Shown here piece after piece: positions 16,733 to 24,901 of a DNA stretch of 64,000 bases (position 1 is the stretch's first letter; every line of letters begins with the position of its first letter). A program made the translations under genes and the position numbers. The DNA is taken from positions 1 through 64,000 of the forward strand of contig NZ_PQIG01000086.1 of assembly GCF_012349115.1 (NCBI RefSeq). Direction: 5' to 3'. The DNA is from Rhizobium ruizarguesonis. GTDB taxonomy: Bacteria; Pseudomonadota; Alphaproteobacteria; Rhizobiales; Rhizobiaceae. The notes beneath the pieces were generated by a model. That model worked only from the letters and a program-made list of their open reading frames with translations, was not told the DNA's origin and made no database searches.

Positions 16733-17515
16733 ATGGATCAGCGCAGGGGCTCCTCCTTTTCGGAAACCGACGTTGTCGCAAATTACCGGTATCGCCCGCC
16801 TTACCCCGATGCCGTATTTCGAAAGCTTCTGGCAATTGCGCCACGGTCGGAGCATCTCCTGGATATCGGTTGCGGACCTGGAAAAATCTCGTGCGCTCTG
16901 GCGGGTGCGTTTACAAGTGTTACGGCAGTTGACCCCTCTGAGCATATGATCGCTCTCGGCAGATCGCTGCCGGGCGGTAACGCGGGGAATATCCGGTGGA
17001 TAGAAAGTTTCGCCGAGGATTTCCCGGCCAACGGTGGACCTTTCGATCTGACGGTCGCTGCGGCAAGCATCCACTGGATGGATCATAGCAGGCTGTTTCC
17101 GCATCTTCTGGCAAACGCCGCGCCAGGCCATGTCATGGCCGTCATTTCCGGAGACGACCCGTTCGAACCTCCATGGCAATCGGATTGGCATTCTTTCCTG
17201 GGGAAGTGGGTTCCGGAGGTGACAGGCCAGCCTTTCGATCACGATAAAAGGTCCGAGGGCATGCGAAGCTATCAGAGCTATCTCAACCTCCATGGCAGCG
17301 AACACTTCGTATCAGAGCGTCCCTTCGAGCAGAACGTCGAAGACTTCGTATCCTGCCAGCATTCGCGGGATACATTTGCGCCTTCAAAACTGGGCGACCG
17401 CATCGCAAGGTTTGATGCGGAACTCTCGGAGCTGTTGCGCTCCTATTCGAATGATGATCGGTTGAGCTTTGTCGTGTGCACCAGGATTGTCTGGGGCGAA
17501 ATCAAGCCGATCTGA
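16733..17515 (+). CDS. class I SAM-dependent methyltransferase
   Basis: A 260-residue methyltransferase with Rossmann fold. Motif I LDIGCGPGKISCALA is near 42-56, the acidic residue after strand 2 is in TAVDPSEHM, and motif II-like FDLTVAAASIHWMD is near 103-116. The AASIHWMD string is typical of trans-aconitate-methyltransferase-like enzymes and related small-molecule O-methyltransferases. GGAG five bases before 16733 decides the start over an upstream GTG. It is divergent from the LLM monooxygenase. Substrate unknown. Confidence 0.85.
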   Translation: MDQRRGSSFSETDVVANYRYRPPYPDAVFRKLLAIAPRSEHLLDIGCGPGKISCALAGAFTSVTAVDPSEHMIALGRSLPGGNAGNIRWIESFAEDFPANGGPFDLTVAAASIHWMDHSRLFPHLLANAAPGHVMAVISGDDPFEPPWQSDWHSFLGKWVPEVTGQPFDHDKRSEGMRSYQSYLNLHGSEHFVSERPFEQNVEDFVSCQHSRDTFAPSKLGDRIARFDAELSELLRSYSNDDRLSFVVCTRIVWGEIKPI

Positions 17516-17624
17516 GAAGAGTGGACATTTGGGGTGGGTGGCAGACAGAGGCGTTGCGGCATACTCGCCTTACCTCTCTCGCCATAGTCGAGGAGAGGGA
17601 AACCAAGGCGCCGCCGCGTATCTC

Positions 17625-17778
17625 TTCTCCCCGGTGGGGAGAATGTGCCTGCAGGCGGATGAGGGGGTGAGCGACGACAGGAGCGAATGCGCTGAGCGCA
17701 AACGAAGGGGCAATGAATGGTGTGCCGTGTAACCCCCTCATCCGACCCTTCAGGCCACCTTCTCCCCGGCGGGGAGAA
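17625..17778. repeat. inverted pair of rhizobial palindromic intergenic repeats
   Basis: One copy has the hairpin TTCTCCCC-GGT-GGGGAGAA (17625-17643) followed by a GGATGAGGGGG motif. The second has CCCCCTCATCC and then TTCTCCCC-GGC-GGGGAGAA (17760-17778), in opposite orientation. A third relative lies at 22324-22348. They fill the 298-bp gap between two convergent genes, in which I see no gene, and could jointly act as bidirectional terminators. Confidence 0.75.
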
Positions 17779-17813
17779 GAGGGAACAAGCGGCGATCTCA
17801 GCCATTCCATAAA

Positions 17814-18695
17814 TCACGCGCTGCCCACATCCTCCATCTGCTGGCGCACGCCGTTGAAGACCTGCGCCGGCACGCGCAGCGCGGCATCGTCCTCATAGAG
17901 CGCCCGCAACTCCCCGAAGCGTTCGTCCGCTGCCATCGTCAGGGCAGCGAGGCGATCGAAGCGGGCGAGACCATCCGCAGACATCTCTTCTTCGGGTTCC
18001 GGCATCGATCCCCAATTGTCCCAGGGAAGCATCTCCATGTTATTGAGGGCGGCGAAGTCGCGGACGAGGTTCATGGCGATGAACCAGAAGCCGGACTCGT
18101 CGAAGATGCCGAATTTTCCGGGGTCGGCGGTGCCGGCGCGGCAGCGCTGCCAGGCTTCGCCAGCGCTCAGGAATTTGCCCGAAGGCTGGTCGAGAGGATC
18201 GAAATCGAGTTTCAAGGCAGCACGCTGGAGATCGTCGATCTGGAAGTCCGCAGACACCCAGCGCTCTCCGTCCCAATATTCCACGATCCAGTGATCGATG
18301 CCCTTGCCGGCCTCGAAATACATTCCGAAGCCGCATCGGGCGCGTGCCGGCAGGCTCTGGGCCTTGAGTGCTGCGCAGGCAAGCACGGTGAAATTGCGGC
18401 ATGTGCCGATGCTGCGCTTGTCAGGCGGGCGCGTGATGTCGAGGGGCGCGGGATCGATCGCCATGATCGTATCGAGTATCTCGCCCGCCGGCCGCGTGTG
18501 CGATTGCGCCCTTCGCTCCGGGGTCAGCACCTGATCGTAGTGTTGCGCCCAGGCATCATGCAGCAGCGTGCCGTGCACGGCGGCGGCAACGGCGCCGACG
18601 CCCTGAAGCGCGGCAAGGGCAGGCGCATGCGACCCGGCCGAGGTCATCCGGCCGGGTCGCGTGTAGAACTCGATAGGGCTCTCATTTCCGCTCAT
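17814..18695 (-). CDS. transglutaminase-like superfamily protein
   Basis: A 293-residue soluble protein with a papain-like transglutaminase core. The catalytic Cys is in IGTCRNFTVLACAAL (about 95-109), the His in GIDHWIVEYWDGERWVSADFQID (about 130), and the Asp in SADFQ. The order Cys-His-Asp and the WDGERWV string match the bacterial transglutaminase-like family, thought to act as proteases or amidases. The C-terminal 100 residues (ALNNMEMLPWDNWGSMPEPEEEM) are less conserved. No signal peptide, so cytoplasmic. The ribosome-binding site is poor. Substrate unknown. Confidence 0.82.
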   Translation of the reverse strand: MSGNESPIEFYTRPGRMTSAGSHAPALAALQGVGAVAAAVHGTLLHDAWAQHYDQVLTPERRAQSHTRPAGEILDTIMAIDPAPLDITRPPDKRSIGTCRNFTVLACAALKAQSLPARARCGFGMYFEAGKGIDHWIVEYWDGERWVSADFQIDDLQRAALKLDFDPLDQPSGKFLSAGEAWQRCRAGTADPGKFGIFDESGFWFIAMNLVRDFAALNNMEMLPWDNWGSMPEPEEEMSADGLARFDRLAALTMAADERFGELRALYEDDAALRVPAQVFNGVRQQMEDVGSA

Positions 18696-18735
18696 CCCGG
18701 GCAGTATGATAAGTCAGGCGCGGCAGGGCAAGACC

Positions 18736-18794
18736 CCGCGGGCGATGTGTGAGGCCCGCGGACGGCGTGGCTGGATTCCTGTGACAAGCACAGG
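18736..18794. repeat. intergenic repeat with 26-bp unit shared with 42146-42171
   Basis: A perfect 8-bp stem (CCGCGGGC at 18736-18743 with 18754-18761) is followed by a 26-base unit, 18769-18794, holding the hairpin CCTGTG-ACAAG-CACAGG. The same 26 bases recur exactly at 42146-42171. Known as a rhizobial intergenic repeat family. Confidence 0.7.
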
Positions 18795-18816
18795 ACGGAG
18801 GAGAGACGAGCGACTA

Positions 18817-19440
18817 TCAGGAACTTGCCAAGCAATTGGGAATGAGTTCCGACCGCATCCAATGCGTTTCACTTTGAACGTGGTTGTCCCGCACATACTT
18901 GCCCATGCGAACTGGCATTTCGGTTTCTGGGAACGCATCAGCGATCCGAACGACAAATCCCTCCTGCTTGGTCCTATCCAGCGAGGCCGCAGTATCCTCG
19001 AACAGGCCGGCATTGTATGGTCCCCGATACAGAGTCGACACGGGAACGATGCTCAGTTCTTCGAACCGAGCCAGAGTCAGATCCCAGGATTGAACTTCGC
19101 CTTCGATAATCCATGCAAAGCCGAGGAAGTATGACGGCAGATCATCATAACCGATCGAGTGCCGGGCATAGAGGTTCTCGCCCACGATGCGTTCGCCGTC
19201 TGCCAGTTGCGGGCTGATCCCGGCGGCAAAGGCTTTAAGCCAATCGCGCGACGAATGGTAACGGCTGTCGGGACTGCGGGCGTGAGACCCACCCCGATGA
19301 ATGGTCGTGTTCTCACCATCCATTTTCTCGGTGATGACAAGATCGGCGATCATCAGCCCGTCAAGCTTCGTCATGACCTTGTCGTCGCTTGTCGCTCCGG
19401 GCGAAATCGGCAGGTGATAGGTTCGTCCGTATTTTTTCAT
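18817..19440 (-). CDS. stand-alone RNA ligase family protein
   Basis: A 207-residue nucleotidyltransferase of the RNA-ligase family, which seals RNA (or nicked RNA duplex) through a lysyl-AMP intermediate. It begins MKKYGRTYHLPISPG, a common opening of this family. Motif I is ITEKMDGENTTIH (Lys about 38), motif III-like ERIVGENLYARHSIGY (about 84-99), motif IV EGFVVRI (about 173) and motif V MGKYVR. All nucleotidyltransferase motifs are present, but there is no C-terminal domain. No kinase/phosphatase or RtcA/B partner is adjacent. No clear ribosome-binding site; the start is chosen by homology to the family opening. Confidence 0.8.
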   Translation of the reverse strand: MKKYGRTYHLPISPGATSDDKVMTKLDGLMIADLVITEKMDGENTTIHRGGSHARSPDSRYHSSRDWLKAFAAGISPQLADGERIVGENLYARHSIGYDDLPSYFLGFAWIIEGEVQSWDLTLARFEELSIVPVSTLYRGPYNAGLFEDTAASLDRTKQEGFVVRIADAFPETEMPVRMGKYVRDNHVQSETHWMRSELIPNCLASS

Positions 19441-19613
19441 GGGATGAAGGCATAGCCGTTGACGATCGCACAATGCAAGGTCGCCTTCGGGCGACAAGCT
19501 GCCCTTGATGGTACGTAACGCCTGGCTTTTATTGATGCGACAATCGTTCGTGGATCGGCATCTTCGGCGACTGTCACGGCGATCGCCGACGGGTGCCCTG
19601 TCTAGTTGTCATC

Positions 19614-20546
19614 CTACGATCCATTGCGGTTTCGTCGAGCGGTCTCTGCTGCCCCCGAATCGCGCCTGAGGAAATCGACGAAGGCGCGTAGGCTCGGCGG
19701 TGTGTAGCGTTGTGAGGGATAACAGAGGAACCAGCCAGGGAAGGTGCCGCACCACTCCTCAAGCAGCGGCACGAGCTTGCCGTCCTCGATCAGCGGACGC
19801 ACGAGGTCTTCGGCCCAGAAGGCAATGCCGACGCCCTGGACGGCGGCGGCAAGGGCCATCTCGCGGTGCGAGACGATCAGCGGGCCGTTGACCGCGACGG
19901 AGAACCATGTGTTTTCTTTGAGGAATTCCCACTTGTAGAGACCTTTACCGCCCGGCCGGCGCCAGTTGATGCAATGGTGCTGGAGCAGGTCGCCCGGCAC
20001 ATTTGGGCGGCCGTGCCGGACGATGTACTCCGGCGAAGCGACGGCCAGCTGGCGCTGCTCGCCGCCGAGCTGGACGGCGATCATATCGGCTTCGAGAAAC
20101 TCACCCAGCCGTGCGCCGACATCATAACCGGCTTCGACGATGTCGGTGACTGCATCATCGATCGTCACGTCAAGGACGATATCGGGATAGGCGGCGTGGA
20201 AGCGGCCGAGGGTTGGCTCGAGGAAGGTTGCGGCGGCGACACTCGGCAGATGCACCCGGAGCGTTCCCGCCGGCGTGTCGCGTGCGTCGACGACATTGCG
20301 GACCGCCGCCTCCATCTCGATCATGGCCGGCCTGAAGCGTGCATGCAGCCGTTCGCCGGCGTCGGTGAGCGATATGCTGCGCGTCGTGCGGTTCAATAGG
20401 CGAAGCCCCAGGCGGGCTTCCAGCGCGCGGATCGTCTGGCTGAGCGTCGATGCCGACATTCCGAGCTCGGCTGCGGCGCGCGCGAAATTGCCGTGGGCGA
20501 CGATGGTCACGAACGCCTTGAGCTCCGCATAGTCGCTGCCGCGCAT
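19614..20546 (-). CDS. LysR-family transcriptional regulator
   Basis: A 310-residue LysR-type regulator: winged helix at about 5-64 (YAELKAFVTIVAHGNFARAAAELGMSASTLSQTIRALEARLGLRLLNRTTRS) and effector domain at about 88-295. GGAGG before 20546 decides this ATG over in-frame starts further upstream. It diverges from an SDR gene across 115 bp and is probably its regulator (inference from layout). The 173-bp gap to the left (19441-19613) shows no gene. Confidence 0.88.
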   Translation of the reverse strand: MRGSDYAELKAFVTIVAHGNFARAAAELGMSASTLSQTIRALEARLGLRLLNRTTRSISLTDAGERLHARFRPAMIEMEAAVRNVVDARDTPAGTLRVHLPSVAAATFLEPTLGRFHAAYPDIVLDVTIDDAVTDIVEAGYDVGARLGEFLEADMIAVQLGGEQRQLAVASPEYIVRHGRPNVPGDLLQHHCINWRRPGGKGLYKWEFLKENTWFSVAVNGPLIVSHREMALAAAVQGVGIAFWAEDLVRPLIEDGKLVPLLEEWCGTFPGWFLCYPSQRYTPPSLRAFVDFLRRDSGAAETARRNRNGS

Positions 20547-20661
20547 TATGCCTCCAAGTCCACATAGTCTGTTCGATTTATATAGCATTGTTGTCATGAT
20601 CATCGCAGCCTAAATTGCCGATAATTTCGCCAGCCCTGAACCAAAAGACGGGAGAGCCGGT

Positions 20662-21408
20662 ATGCAGACAGACAAAAAGCTCAGTGGCAGGGTCGCCCTC
20701 ATTGCCGGCGCTTCGTCTGGCATAGGTGCGGCGACCGCTCTGGCGCTGGTGGAGGAAGGGGCAAGCGTGGCGATCGCCGCGCGCCGCATGCCGCGCCTCG
20801 AGGCGTTGGCGGAGCGCATCCGCGAGCGCGGCGGTGAGGTCCTACCGATCGAGGCCGACGTGTCCGACGAGGCACAGGCTGCGGCGATGGTGCAGCGGGC
20901 AATCGGCGATTTCGGCAGGCTCGACATGCTGCTCTGCGTCGCCGGCGTCGGCGTTGCCGCGCCGTTCCGGAACACGACCACCGCCGAGTATCGGGAGATG
21001 GTCGAGGTCAATTTCCTCGGGCTGCTCTACCCGATCCATGCGGCGTTGCCGACGATGCAGCGGCAGGGGGCCGGCCATATCGTCATCGTCTCCTCCGGCA
21101 CCGGCCGGTACATTCATCCCTCGACGGTCTATTCCGGCACCAAGCATGCGGCGAGCGCTATGGCGGAATCGCTGCGGCGGGAGATTGGCCGGGATGGCAT
21201 TCGCGTCACCTGCATCGAGCCTGGCGCCGTCAGGACCGAGTTTACCTCCCACATGCGCGCCAGTGTCCGCGAGGCGGTGGAACAAAGGCTTGGCGACATG
21301 GAGCAACTGGAGGCCGCGGACATCGCCGCGGCCATTCTCTATGCGGTGACGCAGCCGCGCAGGGTCAATGTCAATATCCTGACGCTCTACCCCACTGAGC
21401 AGGCGTAA
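20662..21408 (+). CDS. SDR-family oxidoreductase
   Basis: A 248-residue classical short-chain dehydrogenase/reductase. It has the cofactor motif AGASSGIGAAT (about 15-25), basic AARRMPR after strand 2 suggesting NADP(H), CVAGVG in place of NNAG, and catalytic Ser in VIVSSGTG with YSGTK (about 154-158). The C-terminal region (RRVNVNILTLYPTEQ) matches the YdfG-like clade acting on short hydroxy acids or carbonyls. It diverges from the LysR regulator and has a good ribosome-binding site (GGGAGAG). The 199 bp that follow (21409-21607) show no convincing gene. Confidence 0.88.
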   Translation: MQTDKKLSGRVALIAGASSGIGAATALALVEEGASVAIAARRMPRLEALAERIRERGGEVLPIEADVSDEAQAAAMVQRAIGDFGRLDMLLCVAGVGVAAPFRNTTTAEYREMVEVNFLGLLYPIHAALPTMQRQGAGHIVIVSSGTGRYIHPSTVYSGTKHAASAMAESLRREIGRDGIRVTCIEPGAVRTEFTSHMRASVREAVEQRLGDMEQLEAADIAAAILYAVTQPRRVNVNILTLYPTEQA

Positions 21409-21607
21409 GTGTTGTGGCGATTGCCTCAAGCGGAAGGAGAGCCAACCGCCATAAATACCGGAGATTGAGTCGGTTTTCCCGATGGCTGCGGGCTTTCGTT
21501 TGTTATGATGCGGTGGACGGCGTGGGGCGTGAGCCTCGGCATAATGCCCTGGCGCGTCTTCTCGTCTTGGCCGCGCGCCGTCGCACTGCAGCCGAGAGGG
21601 TCGAAGC

Positions 21608-22261
21608 ATGTGCTACACGTTCGCCATAGGTGATATCCATGGCTGTATCGATCCGCTGAACAGGATGATCGATCGGATCGCGGCCTATGCGCCACGAGGG
21701 ACGGTCGTCTTCCTTGGCGACTATGTCGATCGCGGGCCTGACAGCAAAAGCGTCCTCGACCGGATCATTGCCGGTCCATCGGACTCGTGGCGATGGATCT
21801 CCCTGAAAGGCAATCATGAGGACCTGATGGTCGCTGCCTATGCCGATAGCGATAGCGATAGCAGAGACGTGTGGATCGGCAGCGGCATCGGCGGACTTGA
21901 AACCGAAATGTCCTATGGCGGCAGAGTTCTGCCCCAGCATCTGCAATGGGCGGCCGATCGTCCCCTCATGCATGTCGATCGATATCGCATTTTCGTCCAT
22001 GCGGGCGTCGATCCAGCATTTCCGCTGGAGCAGCAGAGCGAGCACGATCTTCTCTGGTTACGGTTCCCTCCCGGTGAGTCCAGCGACTATTGGGGCAAGC
22101 ACCTGGTCCACGGCCATACACCGTCGCTATCCAACCCGGTGACGACAGGAAACCGCACCAACATTGACAGCGGCTGCGTCTTCGGCGGCAAGCTTTCCTG
22201 CGCGGTCTTCGATGACGAGATTGCCGGCGGGCCGATCGACTTTATCGAGGTGAGGGCATGA
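21608..22261 (+). CDS. PPP-type serine/threonine protein phosphatase (metallophosphoesterase)
   Basis: A 217-residue calcineurin-like phosphoesterase of the bacterial PrpA/lambda-phosphatase group. All metal-binding motifs are present: GDIHGC (about 8-13), GDYVDRG (about 37-43), GNHED (about 67-71), VHAGVDP (about 138) and HGHTPS (about 168). PPP-type enzymes dephosphorylate Ser/Thr or Tyr and can act on dinucleotides. GAGAGGG upstream supports the start. It is convergent with the small membrane-protein gene, with a hairpin repeat between. Confidence 0.9.
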   Translation: MCYTFAIGDIHGCIDPLNRMIDRIAAYAPRGTVVFLGDYVDRGPDSKSVLDRIIAGPSDSWRWISLKGNHEDLMVAAYADSDSDSRDVWIGSGIGGLETEMSYGGRVLPQHLQWAADRPLMHVDRYRIFVHAGVDPAFPLEQQSEHDLLWLRFPPGESSDYWGKHLVHGHTPSLSNPVTTGNRTNIDSGCVFGGKLSCAVFDDEIAGGPIDFIEVRA

Positions 22262-22323
22262 ACTTGATCGCGCCGATAAGGAGGTAAGGCCGGACGCGGT
22301 CGAGCGGAAGTGCCGCTTGCTCC

Positions 22324-22348
22324 CTCTTCTCCCGGCTGGGGAGAAGAG
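22324..22348. repeat. palindromic repeat/terminator-like hairpin
   Basis: CTCTTCTCCC at 22324-22333 pairs with 22339-22348 across GGCTG, giving a 10-bp stem between convergent genes. The stem sequence matches the repeats at 17625-17643 and 17760-17778. Confidence 0.7.
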
Positions 22349-22370
22349 GTACCGGTGGCGTCGCGGAGCG

Positions 22371-22733
22371 TTATCGGGGGCTTATGCCCCGCCAGCCGGC
22401 GGCGAGCCGCAGCCAGGGCGCCAGGTGGAAGCCGCTCATCAGCAGGTACATGGGCACCATTCCGCCGATCGGGAAGGCATCCGGCGTTGTCGTGCAGATC
22501 ATGTCGACGCTGTCGGTCATGGCCGTCAACAGCGCCATGATCGCGAATGTCGGAGCGGCGGCGAGCGACAGCCAATCGGCGGCGTGGGCGACGATCCGGC
22601 CGCCTGGGTTAGCCATGCCACCGCTCGGATTACCAGATGATCCGTCTGCGGCGGCAGCCAGCGAGAGCCATTCGGCGGCGTTGAGAGCGGCGTTGCCGTC
22701 GCCTCTGCTTGGAGTGTGGGCGGAGAGCAGCAT
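22371..22733 (-). CDS. small membrane protein downstream of DUF899 gene
   Basis: A 120-residue protein with two hydrophobic stretches in the C-terminal half (PTFAIMALLTAMT and GGMVPMYLLMSGFHLAPWLRLAAG), suggesting an inner-membrane protein. The N-terminal half repeats itself: NAAEWLSLAAA near 18-28 and HAADWLSLAAA near 50-60, 96 bases apart in the DNA, indicating an internal duplication. Its AAGGAG ribosome-binding site overlaps the last codons of the DUF899 gene (stop 22739-22741), so it is co-transcribed and coupled. Function unknown; a helper of the DUF899 protein is possible. Confidence 0.65.
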   Translation of the reverse strand: MLLSAHTPSRGDGNAALNAAEWLSLAAAADGSSGNPSGGMANPGGRIVAHAADWLSLAAAPTFAIMALLTAMTDSVDMICTTTPDAFPIGGMVPMYLLMSGFHLAPWLRLAAGWRGISPR

Positions 22734-22738
22734 CGGCG

Positions 22739-23521
22739 TCACTCCTTGCCGTACCGGTCGTGGTGGCGCCACCAGATGCCGGTTTCGTTGCGGCCCTTGG
22801 GGGCGCGGTCGAGCCACTGGTACATGCCCCATAACCCGTCCAGCCCGCGCGCATAGCTGGAATAGCTGTGGTAGACGGCGCCGTCGATGAGCTCGAAGGC
22901 GCTGACACCCGGGCGGTCGCGGGTATAGGTGGGGACATCGGTGCCGGTCATGGCGGCGATCTGGGTGATAGGGGCCTCGTTGCCGCGGGGCTGCCACTCC
23001 TGGACAGTCCTGGGGGCGGGCGGTTCGCGGCGGTAATTATAGTCTACATCGCCTTGGTGCTGCTGCTCGGCAGAGAACCAGACGCTGAAATCGCCGTTGA
23101 AGTCGCTGCCGAAGGAGGAGGCCCAAGGAAAGCTCCAGTCCATTCGTCGCTTGAATGCTTCGAGCTTTGACAACGGCGCCCGGGAGACCGCCCAAAAGGC
23201 GACGTCGTGGTTCTCCAGGTGAACGAAGAAGCCGTTAAAGCCATCGGCGATCGACGAGCAGGACGGGCATCCCGCGGTATAATCCGGCCCGAACATGAAG
23301 TGATAGACGAGCAGCTGCGAGCGGCCGCCGAAGAGATCCTTCAGCGAGACGTTGCCGCCGTCAGTGTCGAAGCGATATGGCTTGTCGATCCTCACACGCG
23401 GCAATTGCTGGCGCTTCATCGCCAGCGCGTCGCTCTGCCGGGTCAGTTCCTTCTCCTCCTCGAGCAGATCGAGCCTTGCTGCCAGCCACTGCTGGCGTGT
23501 TGCGTTCAGCTGTGCCGTCAT
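22739..23521 (-). CDS. DUF899 family thioredoxin-like protein
   Basis: A 260-residue protein of the DUF899 family. A coiled N-terminal helix (ARLDLLEEEKELTRQSDALAMKRQQLP) leads to the family strings KPYRFDTDGG, LVYHFMFGPDYTAGCPSCSSIADGFNG (about 71-97) and FPWASSFGSDFNGDF. The CPSC pair sits where thioredoxin-like proteins hold their redox Cys. No reaction has been firmly assigned to this family. AAAGGAG upstream supports the start. It diverges from a winged-helix regulator across about 120 bp and leads a two-gene operon with the small membrane protein. Confidence 0.85.
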   Translation of the reverse strand: MTAQLNATRQQWLAARLDLLEEEKELTRQSDALAMKRQQLPRVRIDKPYRFDTDGGNVSLKDLFGGRSQLLVYHFMFGPDYTAGCPSCSSIADGFNGFFVHLENHDVAFWAVSRAPLSKLEAFKRRMDWSFPWASSFGSDFNGDFSVWFSAEQQHQGDVDYNYRREPPAPRTVQEWQPRGNEAPITQIAAMTGTDVPTYTRDRPGVSAFELIDGAVYHSYSSYARGLDGLWGMYQWLDRAPKGRNETGIWWRHHDRYGKE

Positions 23522-23640
23522 GGGTCTTCTCCTTTGCCTGTGTCTCGTCGTAGCATCCGGCGCAGGCTTGCTTGCCGGTCGACGATAAATCTAAGGCCAG
23601 GTGGGGAAATGGTGGGAGTGACAAGTGTGACGGGATTTGA

Positions 23641-24861
23641 ATGGACTCGCTGATCACGGCAGCGGCGCGGGCGCTGGCAGTGGGAGATGCGCTCGGCGCG
23701 CTGAAGCGGGTGGCGCTTCGCGACGATGCGCCGGCGCTGGCGCTGCGCGGCATCGCGATGGCGCAGCTCGGCGATCTCGTCCGCGCCAAGGCGCTGCTGA
23801 AGAGCGCGGCGCGCGCCTTCGGCCCGCGGGAGGCGATGGCGCGGGCCCGCTGCGTGGTCGCCGAGGCCGAGATCGCGCTCGTTTCGCGCGATCTCACCTG
23901 GCCACCCAAGGCGCTGGAAGCGGCGCGCAAGGTGCTCGAAGCGCATGGCGACAGGGTCAATGCCGCCCATGCCAGGAATGTCGAGCTTCGCCGGCTGGTG
24001 CTGATCGGCCGGCTCGACGAGGCCGAGAGGGCGCTCGAAACACTCGACCCGACGCCGCTGCCGCCGGCGGCAAGGGCCGCTCATGAGCTGGTGGTCGCGG
24101 GCATCGCGATCCGGCGCCTGCAGACGAAATCGGCGCACGAGGCTCTCGACCGAGCGAGGCAGGCGGCGCGCGAGGCCGGTATGCCCGTATTGGCGGCGGA
24201 GGTGGAAAATGCCGCCCACGTGCTCAGCGCGCCGGTGGCGCGGCTGATCTCGCGCTGGCGGGAAAGCCCGCTGCTGCTCGAGGAGGTGGAAGAGCTGCTA
24301 GGTTCGGGCACGCTCGTCGTCGATGCCTGCCGCCATGTCGTGCGCGACGATCAGCTTTCGGTGTCGCTGGCAACGCGGCCGGTGCTCTTCACGCTCGCCC
24401 GGACGCTTGCCGAAGCTTGGCCGGCGGATGTGGCACGCGGCACACTCATCGCGCGCGCCTTTCGCGGCAAACATGCCGATGAATCGCATCGTGCCCGGCT
24501 GCGCGTCGAGATCGGCCGGCTGCGTGCCGAAATGCGGGGACTGGCGGAGGTCTCGGCGACGAAACGCGGCTTTGCGCTTTCGCCGCGGCGTGCCGAAGAG
24601 ACCGCCGTGCTGGCGCCGCTCGTCGAAGGCCAGCATGGGGCGGTGCTTGCCTTTCTCGCCGATGGCGAGGCGTGGTCGAGCTCGGCGTTGGCGATCGCGC
24701 TCGGCGCCAGCCCGCGCACCGTGCAGCGGGCGTTGGATTCACTTGCCGGGGACGGCAAGGTGCAATCCTTCGGGCGCGGGCGGGCGCGGCGCTGGATGAG
24801 CCCGCCGCTACCCGGTTTCCCGACGATCTTGTTACTCCCGGGACCGTTGCCAAGCGATTAG
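23641..24861 (+). CDS. winged-helix DNA-binding regulator with helical-repeat N-terminus
   Basis: A 406-residue protein. Residues 1-190 are Ala/Leu/Arg-rich helices of TPR-like spacing (AMAQLGDLVRAKALLKSAARAFG). Around 245-325 is a segment like the OmpR/SARP winged helix (GTLIARAFRGKHADESHRARLRVEIGRLRAEM, then ATKRGFALSP). A second winged helix lies near 340-390 (SSALAIALGASPRTVQRALDSLAGDGKVQSFGRGRARRW). It is divergent from DUF899 and followed 40 bp later by the beta-propeller gene. It is likely a regulator of one or both. No obvious ribosome-binding site. Confidence 0.7.
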   Translation: MDSLITAAARALAVGDALGALKRVALRDDAPALALRGIAMAQLGDLVRAKALLKSAARAFGPREAMARARCVVAEAEIALVSRDLTWPPKALEAARKVLEAHGDRVNAAHARNVELRRLVLIGRLDEAERALETLDPTPLPPAARAAHELVVAGIAIRRLQTKSAHEALDRARQAAREAGMPVLAAEVENAAHVLSAPVARLISRWRESPLLLEEVEELLGSGTLVVDACRHVVRDDQLSVSLATRPVLFTLARTLAEAWPADVARGTLIARAFRGKHADESHRARLRVEIGRLRAEMRGLAEVSATKRGFALSPRRAEETAVLAPLVEGQHGAVLAFLADGEAWSSSALAIALGASPRTVQRALDSLAGDGKVQSFGRGRARRWMSPPLPGFPTILLLPGPLPSD

Positions 24862-24901
24862 TATGGCCTGACCGATGAGGATGGCCCTACGGGCGAACAG
24901 G

